From: UBA8337 sp038143435
GTDB lineage: Bacteria; Pseudomonadota; Alphaproteobacteria; RS24
DNA length: 64,000 nt
Direction: 5' to 3'
Assembly: GCA_038143435.1 (NCBI GenBank)
Contig: JAYQLX010000003.1
Coordinates: 310,001-374,000 of the forward strand
Shown here: positions 39,821 through 48,208 of the stretch, in pieces
How the letters are laid out: the number at the start of each line of letters is the position of its first letter
Numbering within the stretch: the stretch's first letter is position 1
Made by a program: the position numbers and the translations under genes
Notes under the pieces: generated by a model
Seen by the model: only the letters and a program-made list of their open reading frames with translations
Told to the model about the DNA's origin: nothing
The model's database searches: none

Positions 39821-40519
39821 TCATCGCGCTGATTTCGTCAATTCTGTCAGAAAATCGGCAAGATTATCGGTCTTATGGTGAATATGCGTGTCGTCTTGCG
39901 CGCGATATTCGAGCGGCATGTTCATCGCTTCCAGCGAGTCATTGCCGCTTTCCGCGACCAAAATCGTGGTCATGCCAAGCTGATGCGCCGGTGTCAGATT
40001 GCGCGCCATATCTTCGAAAAATGCCGTGTTTTCGGCTTCCAAACCGAAGCGCGCCAGCATGGAAGGATAAATTTCAGGATTTGGTTTGGGTAAATAATCA
40101 CCCGCCACAATGTCGAAAATATCGTCAAAATGCGCGTCCACGCCAAGCTGCCCCATCACCCGCTCAGCATGCGCCACCGTGCCATTGGTGAAAATGAATT
40201 TTTTGCCGGGTAGGGCGGCCAGCGCCGCAGATAAGGACGGGTCGGGGGCCAATACCGAAACGTCAATATCATGGACAAAGTCGAGAAACGGGCCGGGCGG
40301 CAATCCGTGCTTATTCATCAAACCGGCCAAGGTCGTGCCATATTCACCGAGAAATTGCTTTTGCAGGCGATAAGCTTCATCGCGCTCAACCGCCAATGCT
40401 TCGCCGATAAAGGCGGTCATGCGTTTGTCAATTTGTGCGAACAAATTTTGGCTGGCCGGATAAAGCGTATTGTCCAAATCAAATACCCAGCCCTCAATAG
40501 TGGCAAAACGCTGCATCAT
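39821..40519 (-). CDS. HAD-family pyrimidine 5'-nucleotidase-like phosphatase
   Basis: HAD hydrolase of the SDT1/pyrimidine 5'-nucleotidase subgroup, about 232 residues, unbroken. Motif I FDLDNTLYP (DxD nucleophile), motif II FTNGT, motif III Lys in YLPKPNPEIY and motif IV FFEDMARNL. Subgroup features are YGTTLAGLM and DNTLYPA. It ends in an acid-rich tail. Its start codon lies beside the stop of the DUF1036 gene, and in alphaproteobacteria it commonly sits between argB and dapD, as here. Confidence 0.9.
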   Translation of the reverse strand: MMQRFATIEGWVFDLDNTLYPASQNLFAQIDKRMTAFIGEALAVERDEAYRLQKQFLGEYGTTLAGLMNKHGLPPGPFLDFVHDIDVSVLAPDPSLSAALAALPGKKFIFTNGTVAHAERVMGQLGVDAHFDDIFDIVAGDYLPKPNPEIYPSMLARFGLEAENTAFFEDMARNLTPAHQLGMTTILVAESGNDSLEAMNMPLEYRAQDDTHIHHKTDNLADFLTELTKSAR

Positions 40520-41517
40520 TACTCCAAATTAATCGTCCAACGGCGCGCCGCTCCCGTGTCGATGCGGGTAAAGCCATGTCGGTCATAGCCGCGCGCCAAG
40601 CAATTTTCTTCACCGTCAATGGCAAAACGTGTCGGCTTGGTGCACAGCTCGCGCTCGCCGCTCCAAATTTTGGCGCGTCCCGCCTCGCGCACCAAGCGGC
40701 CATCTTCGCCGACCGCTTCGGCATAGTAGAAATAATAACGATCGCTCAGGCTCTCATTGATCACTTGCGTGCACTCATCAGCCGGAACACGCCGCCAGCC
40801 GCGGCTTTGAAAACGATCATTTTTCAATTGGCCGGTCGCGGCCCAAACCAAATGCGCGGTGCGATTGCATAAGGTGAGGCCGCGTTCACCGGCCTCGCTC
40901 TGCACGGTTTGGATAAGCTTGCCCAGCAGGGCTTCACCTTTCGGATTGCCTTTCACGCCATAGCGCAATTTATAGGCGGCTTCGGCTTCGCGCGTGCGCT
41001 CACCGCCAAAGCCGTCAATCGGGCCAATATCATATTGTAAATCGCTCAATAGGCGCTGAATACCGGCCATGCGGGCGCGGCGGCGACCATAATTGCTTTT
41101 TTCGGTAAACTCGACCAAGCGCCGTCCTGAACTGCCGGCGACAACGGCAAAATCGGCCTCAATCAGGCCACGGCGGCGACAATCGCGCCGCCCCTCAATG
41201 CTGAATTGGCGGTTCTCGGCGGCGACACAAAAACGCTCGCCACCGTCAAAAACCAACCCCTCACCGGCATGGGCTTCATCTGATTTGGCATAGACATAGG
41301 CTTGCGCATCATCGGGCATATCGGCCAAAGCAATGGCGCATGCGCCGGGCAGAAGCTCTATCCAGCCTTCGGTTTTGCTGACCACGCCCTGGCGCACCGA
41401 GGCCGCAACCTGCAGCACATAAGAGGTTTCATTGCACAGGCGCATATCGGCCCGCGCCGCTGATGGAACGACAAAAAGGCCGAGACTGAAAATCAGGCTA
41501 AAGAGAGCGATGCGCAT
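40519..41517 (-). CDS. Secreted protein with two DUF1036 domains around a peptidoglycan-binding-like segment
   Basis: 332 residues, unbroken, with a signal peptide (about residues 1-23, ALFSLIFSLGLFVVPSAARA). Two DUF1036 repeats are visible: residues about 24-125 (MRLCNETSYVLQVAAS ... FCVAAENRQFSIEGRRDCRRRGL) and about 215-325 (LTLCNRTAHLVWAATG ... LCTKPTRFAIDGEENCLARGY ... IDTG). Each has paired Cys residues suited to disulfides. The middle (LLSDLQYDIGPIDGFGGERTREAEAAYKLRYG) resembles a peptidoglycan-binding PGB_1 motif. A periplasmic cell-wall role is inferred; DUF1036 function is unknown to me. Confidence 0.85.
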   Translation of the reverse strand: MRIALFSLIFSLGLFVVPSAARADMRLCNETSYVLQVAASVRQGVVSKTEGWIELLPGACAIALADMPDDAQAYVYAKSDEAHAGEGLVFDGGERFCVAAENRQFSIEGRRDCRRRGLIEADFAVVAGSSGRRLVEFTEKSNYGRRRARMAGIQRLLSDLQYDIGPIDGFGGERTREAEAAYKLRYGVKGNPKGEALLGKLIQTVQSEAGERGLTLCNRTAHLVWAATGQLKNDRFQSRGWRRVPADECTQVINESLSDRYYFYYAEAVGEDGRLVREAGRAKIWSGERELCTKPTRFAIDGEENCLARGYDRHGFTRIDTGAARRWTINLE

Positions 41518-41521
41518 TTTG

Positions 41522-42445
41522 TCACTCGATTAATGTGCCGGCACCCAGCTCGGTAAACAGTTCCAGCAAAATGGCGTGCTGCACGCGGCCATCGAGAATG
41601 GCGGTGGCGGCAACACCGTTTTTCACCGCATCAATGGCGGTTTGCAATTTCGGAATCATGCCGCCCTGCGCCGTGCCGTTTTTAATCAGCCGCGCCGCTT
41701 GCGCTTTGCTCAAGCGTTCAATCAATTTCCCCTTTTTGTCTTTCACGCCATCGACATCGGTCAGCATCAGCAAGCGCTCGGCCCCTAAAGCGGCGGCAAT
41801 GGCACCGGCTGCCGTATCGGCATTGACATTGAGGGTCTGGCCGTTTGCCGAAGTCGCAATCGGTGCAATGACGGGAATAATATCCGAGGCCAGCATGACA
41901 TCGAGAATATGGCTATTGACCTTTTGCGGCGTGCCGACAAAGCCGAGATTGACGGCTTTTTCAACATTGGAGGTCGGGTCTTTGGCCTTGCTGCGGGTTT
42001 TTTTGGCGACCAGTAAATCACCGTCTTTGCCCGACAGGCCGACCGCCGTGCCGCCCGCCGCATTGAGTGCGGTGACGATTTGTTTGTTAATCGCGCCGGC
42101 CAGCACCATTTCGACCACTTCAATGGTTTGCGCATCGGTGACCCGCAAGCCGTTTTTGAAACTGCTTTTAATGTTCAACCGTTCCAGCATGGCGGCAATT
42201 TGCGGGCCGCCGCCATGCACAATGACCGGATTAATGCCCGATTGTTTGAGCAGCACCACATCATGCGCAAATTGGCGCGCCAGCACATCATCGCCCATAG
42301 CGTGGCCGCCATATTTAATGACCACCGTTTTTTTGTCGTAAAGCTGCATGAAAGGCAGCGCTTCGCTCAGCACATGGGCTTTGGCCAGCCAATCTGACGG
42401 ATTGGCCGGTTTGTTTTTTGACGGAGATTTCACTTTGTTTGCCAT
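41522..42445 (-). CDS. argB: Acetylglutamate kinase
   Basis: Second step of arginine synthesis. 307 residues, unbroken. KTVVIKYGGHAMGDD, VIVHGGGPQIAAMLE, GLRVTD, GLSGKDGDL, LNVNADTAAGAIAAAL and GGMIPKLQTA are all family motifs. The Lys/Ser/Asn N-terminal tail and the presence of an N-terminal helix (ALPFMQLYDKKT) suggest the arginine-sensitive hexameric form. It follows engB, with the DUF1036 gene 4 bases downstream. Confidence 0.96.
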   Translation of the reverse strand: MANKVKSPSKNKPANPSDWLAKAHVLSEALPFMQLYDKKTVVIKYGGHAMGDDVLARQFAHDVVLLKQSGINPVIVHGGGPQIAAMLERLNIKSSFKNGLRVTDAQTIEVVEMVLAGAINKQIVTALNAAGGTAVGLSGKDGDLLVAKKTRSKAKDPTSNVEKAVNLGFVGTPQKVNSHILDVMLASDIIPVIAPIATSANGQTLNVNADTAAGAIAAALGAERLLMLTDVDGVKDKKGKLIERLSKAQAARLIKNGTAQGGMIPKLQTAIDAVKNGVAATAILDGRVQHAILLELFTELGAGTLIE

Positions 42446-42537
42446 GCAAACTCCAAATTCTATCAGGCCTTATATCCCAATTCGGTCAAATCAACCAGAC
42501 TTGCAATGGCCGCGCGCACAAGCTCAATGCCCTGAAT

Positions 42538-43149
42538 TTATTCGCTCGATGTGGCGATTATCTCAGGGTGGGCAGCCGGGCGTTTTTGCAGCGCCGTTTG
42601 GGTTTGCTCAATCAACGCATTGAGCGCGCCGCTTTTCAGCTTGTCGGTTTTGGTCAGCACGATTTGATAAGACACGGCAGCCATATCCAAATCATCCATC
42701 ATGGCGAGGTCGTTTTTCTTCAGCCCGTGACGGCTATCGACCAGCATGAAAATGCGCCGCAAATTGGGGCGCCCGCGCAAATAAGCATTGAGCAATTTAT
42801 TCCAGGCGGCGATTTTGGCTTTGCTTTCGCGCGCATAGCCATAGCCCGGCAAATCAACCAGCCATGCCGCGCCGTCATTGCGCTGTGGTGCGAGCAGGAA
42901 AAAATTCAGCTCTTGTGTGCGTCCCGGCGTATTGGAGGTGCGCGCCAATCCTTTGGTGCCGGTCAGCGCATTGATCAACGATGACTTGCCGACATTTGAG
43001 CGTCCGGCAAAGGCAATTTCAATGCGGTCAGGGGCGGGCAGGGCCTCAAGCGCCACGACACCGAATTTGAACTCCGTGCCTTGCGCCAAGAGCCAGCGAC
43101 CGGCCTCGACCAGCGCGGCAGTCTGATTATCCTGTTGATCCGTCATCAT
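42538..43149 (-). CDS. engB: Ribosome-biogenesis GTPase EngB/YsxC, in-frame stop near C-terminus
   Basis: GTPase needed for 50S subunit assembly. G1 GRSNVGKSSLIN, G2-region TPGRTQELNFF, G3 DLPGYG, G4 TKTD, G5 ATSSE. TAA at 42538-42540 falls right after ATSSE, but the same frame continues IQGIELVRAAIASLVDLTELGYKA to TGA at 42463, the expected C-terminal helix. So either one base is wrong (AAA to TAA, for example) or the protein is truncated by about 25 residues. Start ATG 43149 overlaps the yidC 3' end. Confidence 0.92.
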   Translation of the reverse strand: MMTDQQDNQTAALVEAGRWLLAQGTEFKFGVVALEALPAPDRIEIAFAGRSNVGKSSLINALTGTKGLARTSNTPGRTQELNFFLLAPQRNDGAAWLVDLPGYGYARESKAKIAAWNKLLNAYLRGRPNLRRIFMLVDSRHGLKKNDLAMMDDLDMAAVSYQIVLTKTDKLKSGALNALIEQTQTALQKRPAAHPEIIATSSE

Positions 43150-44965
43150 TGTCGCCTTGCTGTGCGGCTTTGCGCCGAAAGCCGAGATTTTGTAGAAGCT
43201 CAATCTCAACACCGTGGCGGCGCATAATATAACCCTGCTGCAAGAGCGAGAGGAAATTGTTCCAGGCCCAATAAATCACCAGACCGGCCGGGAAACCGGC
43301 AAGAATAAAGGTGAAGAATATGGGCAGGATTTGGAACATGCGCGCCTGAATCGGGTCGGGCGGCGGCGGGTTCATTTGCATTTGCACATACATGGTAAAG
43401 CCCATCAAAACCGGCCAAATGCCGATCAGCAAAAAGCTCGGCACATCATAAGGCAATAGCCCGAACAAATTGAACAGCGAGGTCGGGTCAGGGGCTGACA
43501 GGTCTTGAATCCAGCCAAAGAAAGGTTGGTGACGCATATCAATGGTCACGAACAGCACTTTATAAATCGAGAAGAACACCGGTATTTGAATGAGAATGGG
43601 TAAACACCCGGCCAGCGGATTAAGCTTTTCTTCGCGGTAAATTTTCATCAATTCCTGCTGCTGCGCTTGCCGATCGTCTTTATAGACTTCGCGGATTTGC
43701 AACATGCGCGGCTGCAATTTCTTCATTTTCGCCATGGTTTCGTAAGAGCGATTGGCAAGCGGAAAAAAAGCCAGCTTGATGAGCACGGTGACCAGCAAAA
43801 TGGCAATGCCGTAATTGCCGAAAAATGCGTAAAACAGCGCCAGCGCGTTAAACATCGGTTTGGTCAGGAAGTAAAACCAGCCCCAATCAATCAGCAGATC
43901 AAAACGGGTGACGCCGGCATCGGCATAGGCATCAATCACATCAACACGCTTGGCACCGGCAAAAAACCGGCTCGTGCTTTCAAAGCTTTGGCCCGGTGCC
44001 AATGTTTGTCCGGCGAGCAGAAAATCACTGCGATAGCCGGGGGCTGCCTGACCGCCCAGCCTATCATCTGCGCGGCCGGTAAAGCGGCCGGTAAAAGCTT
44101 GGTCTTGCGGCGGAATAAGCGCGGCGGCCCAATACTTATCGGTGATGCCGAGCCAGCCGCCCGTGGCGCTTTGCTTGACCGGCCCGTCGCTCAGCAAATC
44201 ATCATAGTCAATCTCGGTAAGGCCCTCTTCGCCGAAAAAGCCGATTGGCCCTTCGTGCAAAATGAACAAATCGGTGAGTTGCGGTGTGCCGGTGCGTGCT
44301 ATTTGTCCGAACGGGTAGAGCGTCAGGGTTTCGCCCGAACCGTTTTGCGCGCGCTGGGTGATGGTGAACATATAATTTTCATCAACGCTGATGGTTTGCG
44401 ACAAAACCAAACCTTCCGGTGTGACATGGCGCAGCGTCACCGGCGTGGACGGGGTCAGTCGCCCGTCGCCACTGGCTCGCCAGACGGTTTTTTCATCGGG
44501 CAAGGTCACCTTGCTGTCGGGGGCGGCAACAAAACCGTGTTGCGCCTGCCAATGGCCGGTTTGGCCCTCGCGTTGCAACAATATTTGCCGCGGCGCATTT
44601 TCCCTTGCATCGGCACCGTAAGCGGTCAGCACCAAATCATCAAAACGGGCGCCCATGAGCGCGATTGAACCGGTCAATTGCGGCGTTTCAATGGTGAGAC
44701 GCGGCGCTTCGGCAAAACCTTCCGTGATAAGATTGGCCGCCACTTGCGGTTGGGCAATTTGCCTGTGGCTGCTTGTGGTGCCATATTTGCTGCCAGCCCG
44801 TCAGCGCGCGGCTGTTGCATTATCGGTCGTCGGCGAGGTGTTTTCCAGCTTTTGTTGGCGTGCGCGTTCTTCAGCCAGACGCGGCTCGGTGACGAAAAAC
44901 TGCCATCCCAATAAAACGGCAAGGCTTAAAATAATGGCCATTAAAAAATTATTTTGGTCATTCAT
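43127..44965 (-). CDS. yidC: Membrane protein insertase YidC (frameshifts near 5' end)
   Basis: Inserts inner-membrane proteins. N-terminal helix MAIILSLAVLLGWQFFV from ATG 44965, then a low-complexity linker where the frame changes near 44810 and 44755, and a large periplasmic domain (QLTGSIALMGARFDDLVLT). The insertase core begins DWGWFYFLTKPMF and includes NYGIAILLVTVLIKLAFFPL, LNPLAGCLPILIQIPVFFSIYKVLF, and the last helices with GLVIYWAWNN. About 610 residues. Starts directly after the rnpA stop. A yidD gene is not between rnpA and yidC. Confidence 0.95.
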
Positions 44966-45352
44966 GTCATATCCTTTCATTTATCCATTTAGGCGCATTT
45001 TTGTGCAGGGCTTTGAGAGCCGAACGCAAATCATTTTTCAGTTTTGCCAGGGTCGCGGCGCGGTATGCACCCGACCTATCATCACATAATCGAAACCGGC
45101 TTGGCCTTCCAGCGGCAAAATTTCTTGCGCCGCCGCGCGCAACCGTCGCCGGGCCCGATTGCGCGCCACCGCATTGCCGATTTTCTTGCTGGCCGTCAGC
45201 CCATAACGCACCGGTGTCGGTGATATTTCATCATCGCCGCGCGCGCGTGCTTGCACAATCAGGCCGCGCCGCACTTCTTTGTCAGCCTTGGCGGCAGCAA
45301 GAAACAAGCGCCTGACGCGCAAGCTTGACAGCGCGTGACCTGTGCTTGTCAT
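44966..45352 (-). CDS. rnpA: Ribonuclease P protein component (one frameshift near 3' end)
   Basis: Protein subunit of RNase P. Signature YGLTASKKIGNAVARNRARRRLR (RNR motif) in the middle. The frame changes near 45065; the corrected tail is YRAATLAKLKNDLRSALKALHKNAPK and stops at 44966, next to the yidC start. About 128 residues. Start ATG 45352, 9 bases after the rpmH stop. Confidence 0.93.
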
Positions 45353-45361
45353 GAAAAAATC

Positions 45362-45496
45362 TTAGGCCGACAGGGTTTTACGGCCGCGCGCGCGACGACG
45401 CGCCAATACCAGACGGCCGTTTTTGGTGGCCATGCGGGAACGGAAACCGTGGCGGCGTTTGCGCACCAGATTGCTTGGTTGGAAAGTTCTTTTCAC
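45362..45496 (-). CDS. rpmH: 50S ribosomal protein L34
   Basis: 44-residue ribosomal protein, KRTFQPSNLVRKRRHGFRSRM and ARRRARGRKTLSA, exactly the family length. The start is GTG 45496, set by the conserved (M)KRTFQPS start. First gene of the rpmH-rnpA-yidC-engB-argB run. The 141 bases to 45637 form a divergent promoter region with no other gene. Confidence 0.97.
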   Translation of the reverse strand: MKRTFQPSNLVRKRRHGFRSRMATKNGRLVLARRRARGRKTLSA

Positions 45497-45637
45497 CTGA
45501 CCCACTCCTTCACGAAACAGAAAAATAGTGTGTTTCTGCTGAGTTCCGTTTATATCTCGGGCGGATTTAGCTAAAAATAGCCTCAAAGTCAATCTTCTTG
45601 GCTTGATTATGGGCTAGTTTTTGCGCGCAGGGGGCGC

Positions 45638-46376
45638 ATGACAATGAACGACAACAATAATCGCTTGGCCGCTGCATCGCCACCCAAGAAATTGGCTCTG
45701 ATCGGCCTTTTTGGCGCTCTGCTGGTCGGCTTTTTCATTTTCGATTTGGACAGCCTTATCAGCTATCAAGGATTGGCCGAAAATGAGGCCGCCTTAAAGC
45801 GCGCCGTCGCTGAAAATCGGCTGATTACCATTTTGGCCTATATGGCGGTTTACATAACCGCTGTCGCGTTTTCCCTGCCCGGCGCTTTATGGCTCAGCCT
45901 GGCCGGCGGTCTGATGTTCGGCACTTTGGCCGGCGGGGTAATTATCGTTATTTCAGCAACTTTGGGAGCCAGCGGATTGTTTGTGGCGGCACGCTATATT
46001 ATCGGCGACGCATTGCGCGCACGTGCCGGTCCGGCTTTGCAGAAATTCGAAGCGGCTTTTAACCGCGATGCTTGGTCTTATATGCTGGTCTTGCGGCTTT
46101 TGCCGATTTTTCCGTTTTTTATCGTCAATTTGGGGGCTGCGCTTGGTCGGGGTGCGCTTTCCGATATTTTTGCTGACCACTTTTTTCGGCATTATGCCGG
46201 GGACATTTGTTTTTGCTTCCATCGGCAATGGTATTTCGGTTCTATTGCAATCGGGCGAACGCCCTGATTTGAGCGTCATGCAAAGCCCTGAAATATTGGG
46301 GCCGCTTGTCGCGTTGGCGGTTTTGTCATTGGCACCGATTTTATGGCGGCGCATGAAAGGGACAGAAAATGGCTGA
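45638..46376 (+). CDS. TVP38/TMEM64 (DedA-like) membrane protein (one frameshift)
   Basis: Polytopic inner-membrane protein, about 245 residues. Helices at LALIGLFGALLVGFFIF, LITILAYMAVYITAVAFSLPGALWLSLAGGLMFG and AGGVIIVISATLGASGLFVAARY; the family motif is FNRDAWSYMLVLRLLPIFPFFIVNLGAAL. One frame change near 46150; after it PIFLLTTFFGIMPGTFVFASIGNG continues the SNARE-assoc/DedA fold. Its last 8 bases overlap the downstream flavin oxidoreductase, a pairing known from many proteobacteria. Function of TVP38 proteins is not settled. Confidence 0.9.
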
Positions 46377-47808
46377 GCATATTAAGACCGATATTTGCGT
46401 TATTGGCGGCGGCTCGGGCGGCCTGTCTGTTGCCGCCGGTGCGGCACAAATGGGCGCACAAGTGGTTTTGGTCGAAGGTCATAAAATGGGTGGTGATTGC
46501 TTGAATTATGGCTGTGTGCCGTCAAAGGCGCTGCTCGCCGCCGCTGAGCGCGCGCATATGGGGCGTTCCAATAAGCCTTTCGGGGTTGCTGCGGCCAGAC
46601 CGAAAGTCGATTTCAAAGCGGTGATGGCGCATGTGCGCGAGACCATTGAAGCGATTGAGCCGGTCGATAGCGTTGAGCGGTTTTCCGGTCTCGGCGTTCG
46701 GGTGGTGGAAGCGACGGGCAAATTTATCGACCGCAAAACCCTTAAAGCAGGAAATGCGATTATTCGCGCCAAGCGCTTTGTCATTGCGACCGGCTCAACC
46801 GCCGGCCTGCCCAATATTCGCGGCCTGAAATCCGTGCCTTATCTGACCAATGAAACGGTTTTCAGCCTGTCGCGCCAACCCAAACATTTGCTGATTATTG
46901 GCGGTGGACCGATCGGCGCTGAAATGGCGCAAGCTTTTTGCCGTCTCGGTTCTCAGGTGACGGTTTTGGAGGCCGACCGCTTTTTGGGGCGCGACGACCC
47001 TGAAACCGCAGCCCATGTCAAACGCCAATTGCACGAAGACGGTGTTGCTTTAAGGGAGGGCGTGCGTATTTCCTCGGTCGCCGCGAGCGGCAAGGGCGCA
47101 GGAACAAAAATTACCGTTTCATTACAAAATGGCGCGCCAGTGACGGGCGATGCCTTATTGGTGGCAGCCGGTCGCAGGCCCAATTTGGCGGCTTTGGATT
47201 TGGCCAAAGCAGGCGTCAGCATTAGCGACGGGCCGGTGCCGCATATTCAAGTCGATAAAAGATTGCGCAGCAGCAATAAGAAGATTTTTGCCATTGGCGA
47301 TGTCAATGGCGGGCCGCAATTCACCCATGCGGCGGGCTATCAAGCCGGTTTGGTCATTCGCAATATTTTGTTTTTCCTGCCCGCCAAGGTCAATTTCTCC
47401 GCTCTGCCGCGCGTCACCTATACCAATCCTGAACTGGCATCAATCGGATTGAGCGAAGCCGAGGCGCGCGAAAAATACGCTGCCATAAAAGTGCTGCGCT
47501 GGCCGTTTGAAGAAAATGACCGCGCCCGCGCCGAGCGCGATATGCGCGGCATGGTGAAAGTGGTGACAACGCGCAATGGGCGTATTTTGGGGGCATCGAT
47601 TGTCGGCAAAGGGGCCGGTGATTTGCTGGCCCCGTGGACAATGGCCTTGGCGCAAGGCTTGCCAATTTCCGCTATGGCCGGGGTCATATCCCCCTATCCG
47701 ACGCGCGGTGAGGCTTCTAAGCGCGCCGCCGGTGATTATTACACACCGACCTTATTCGGCCCGCGCACCCGCAAAATAGTCGGGCTTTTGTCTTTATTGC
47801 GCCGTTAA
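46369..47808 (+). CDS. Flavin-dependent pyridine nucleotide-disulfide oxidoreductase (mercuric reductase/LPD-like)
   Basis: 479 residues, unbroken. FAD-binding GGGSGG at the N-terminus, redox disulfide CLNYGCVPSK, NAD(P) motif IGGGPIGAEMAQ, FAD motif IFAIGDV, and a dimerisation domain. The C-terminal His-Glu pair of lipoamide dehydrogenases (HAHPT-E) is not present (SPYPTRGE stands there), and no N-terminal HMA domain or C-terminal Cys pair of mercuric reductase exists. It belongs to the group fused or linked to TVP38 proteins; the substrate is unknown. Translationally coupled to the TVP38 gene. Confidence 0.9.
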   Translation: MAEHIKTDICVIGGGSGGLSVAAGAAQMGAQVVLVEGHKMGGDCLNYGCVPSKALLAAAERAHMGRSNKPFGVAAARPKVDFKAVMAHVRETIEAIEPVDSVERFSGLGVRVVEATGKFIDRKTLKAGNAIIRAKRFVIATGSTAGLPNIRGLKSVPYLTNETVFSLSRQPKHLLIIGGGPIGAEMAQAFCRLGSQVTVLEADRFLGRDDPETAAHVKRQLHEDGVALREGVRISSVAASGKGAGTKITVSLQNGAPVTGDALLVAAGRRPNLAALDLAKAGVSISDGPVPHIQVDKRLRSSNKKIFAIGDVNGGPQFTHAAGYQAGLVIRNILFFLPAKVNFSALPRVTYTNPELASIGLSEAEAREKYAAIKVLRWPFEENDRARAERDMRGMVKVVTTRNGRILGASIVGKGAGDLLAPWTMALAQGLPISAMAGVISPYPTRGEASKRAAGDYYTPTLFGPRTRKIVGLLSLLRR

Positions 47809-47840
47809 CCTTTTGTTAAGCTTTATGCGTTAAAGGTTAA
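47805..47840. repeat. Inverted repeat at the end of the flavin oxidoreductase gene
   Basis: TTAACCTTT (47805-47813) and AAAGGTTAA (47832-47840) are perfect 9-base inverted arms with an 18-base loop. The left arm includes the stop codon of the oxidoreductase gene. No T-run follows, so terminator function is doubtful; it could be an mRNA 3' hairpin. Confidence 0.5.
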
Positions 47841-47957
47841 TCATGAGTAAATTGCGAATATATTTTATTCGTATTCGCCGACCCTCCGCGCTTGCATTAT
47901 CCGCATCAGCGACCCAAAGCGTGGCCCGGCCTAATCGAAAAAATTTGATTGCCGCAT

Positions 47958-48122
47958 ATGGCTGGCATTTCGCAATCAGCTGGCGGGGGCGGGCGCTTTG
48001 ACTCATCGCCACCGTTTCAAATCACCTTGCCGCACCATGCGCCGGGCGCTCCGCGCGATGAGGCGGATGGCGATGAGGCGGCGGCGCTGGAAGCGTCGCC
48101 ATCGCTGTCGGCGGAGGCGTGA
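47958..48122 (+). CDS. Possible small protein, 54 residues
   Basis: The 400 bases between the oxidoreductase and the P1 peptidase hold no recognised gene. In this frame a 54-codon ORF (MAGISQSAGGGGRFDS start, acidic Ala/Glu-rich end) has the GC-rich third positions typical of this genome. It has no domain I recognise and no good ribosome binding site. It may be a small protein, a misread fragment of a larger gene, or chance. Confidence 0.3.
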   Translation: MAGISQSAGGGGRFDSSPPFQITLPHHAPGAPRDEADGDEAAALEASPSLSAEA

Positions 48123-48208
48123 CCGCCAGCTTTTGACCTCCCGTGTTTGCCCACCCATGCTTGACCCAAACCGATGGCGCGGCTAGCGTCGCGCAAAGGG
48201 AGAAGCCA

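Noticed and set aside
45362..45640. Replication origin next to rpmH
   Set aside because: No DnaA boxes, dnaA or gidA/parAB cluster is visible; in alphaproteobacteria the origin is usually elsewhere.
46369..47808. Mercuric reductase and mercury-resistance operon
   Set aside because: No HMA domain, no C-terminal Cys pair and no merR/T/P; only the general flavoprotein disulfide reductase fold matches.
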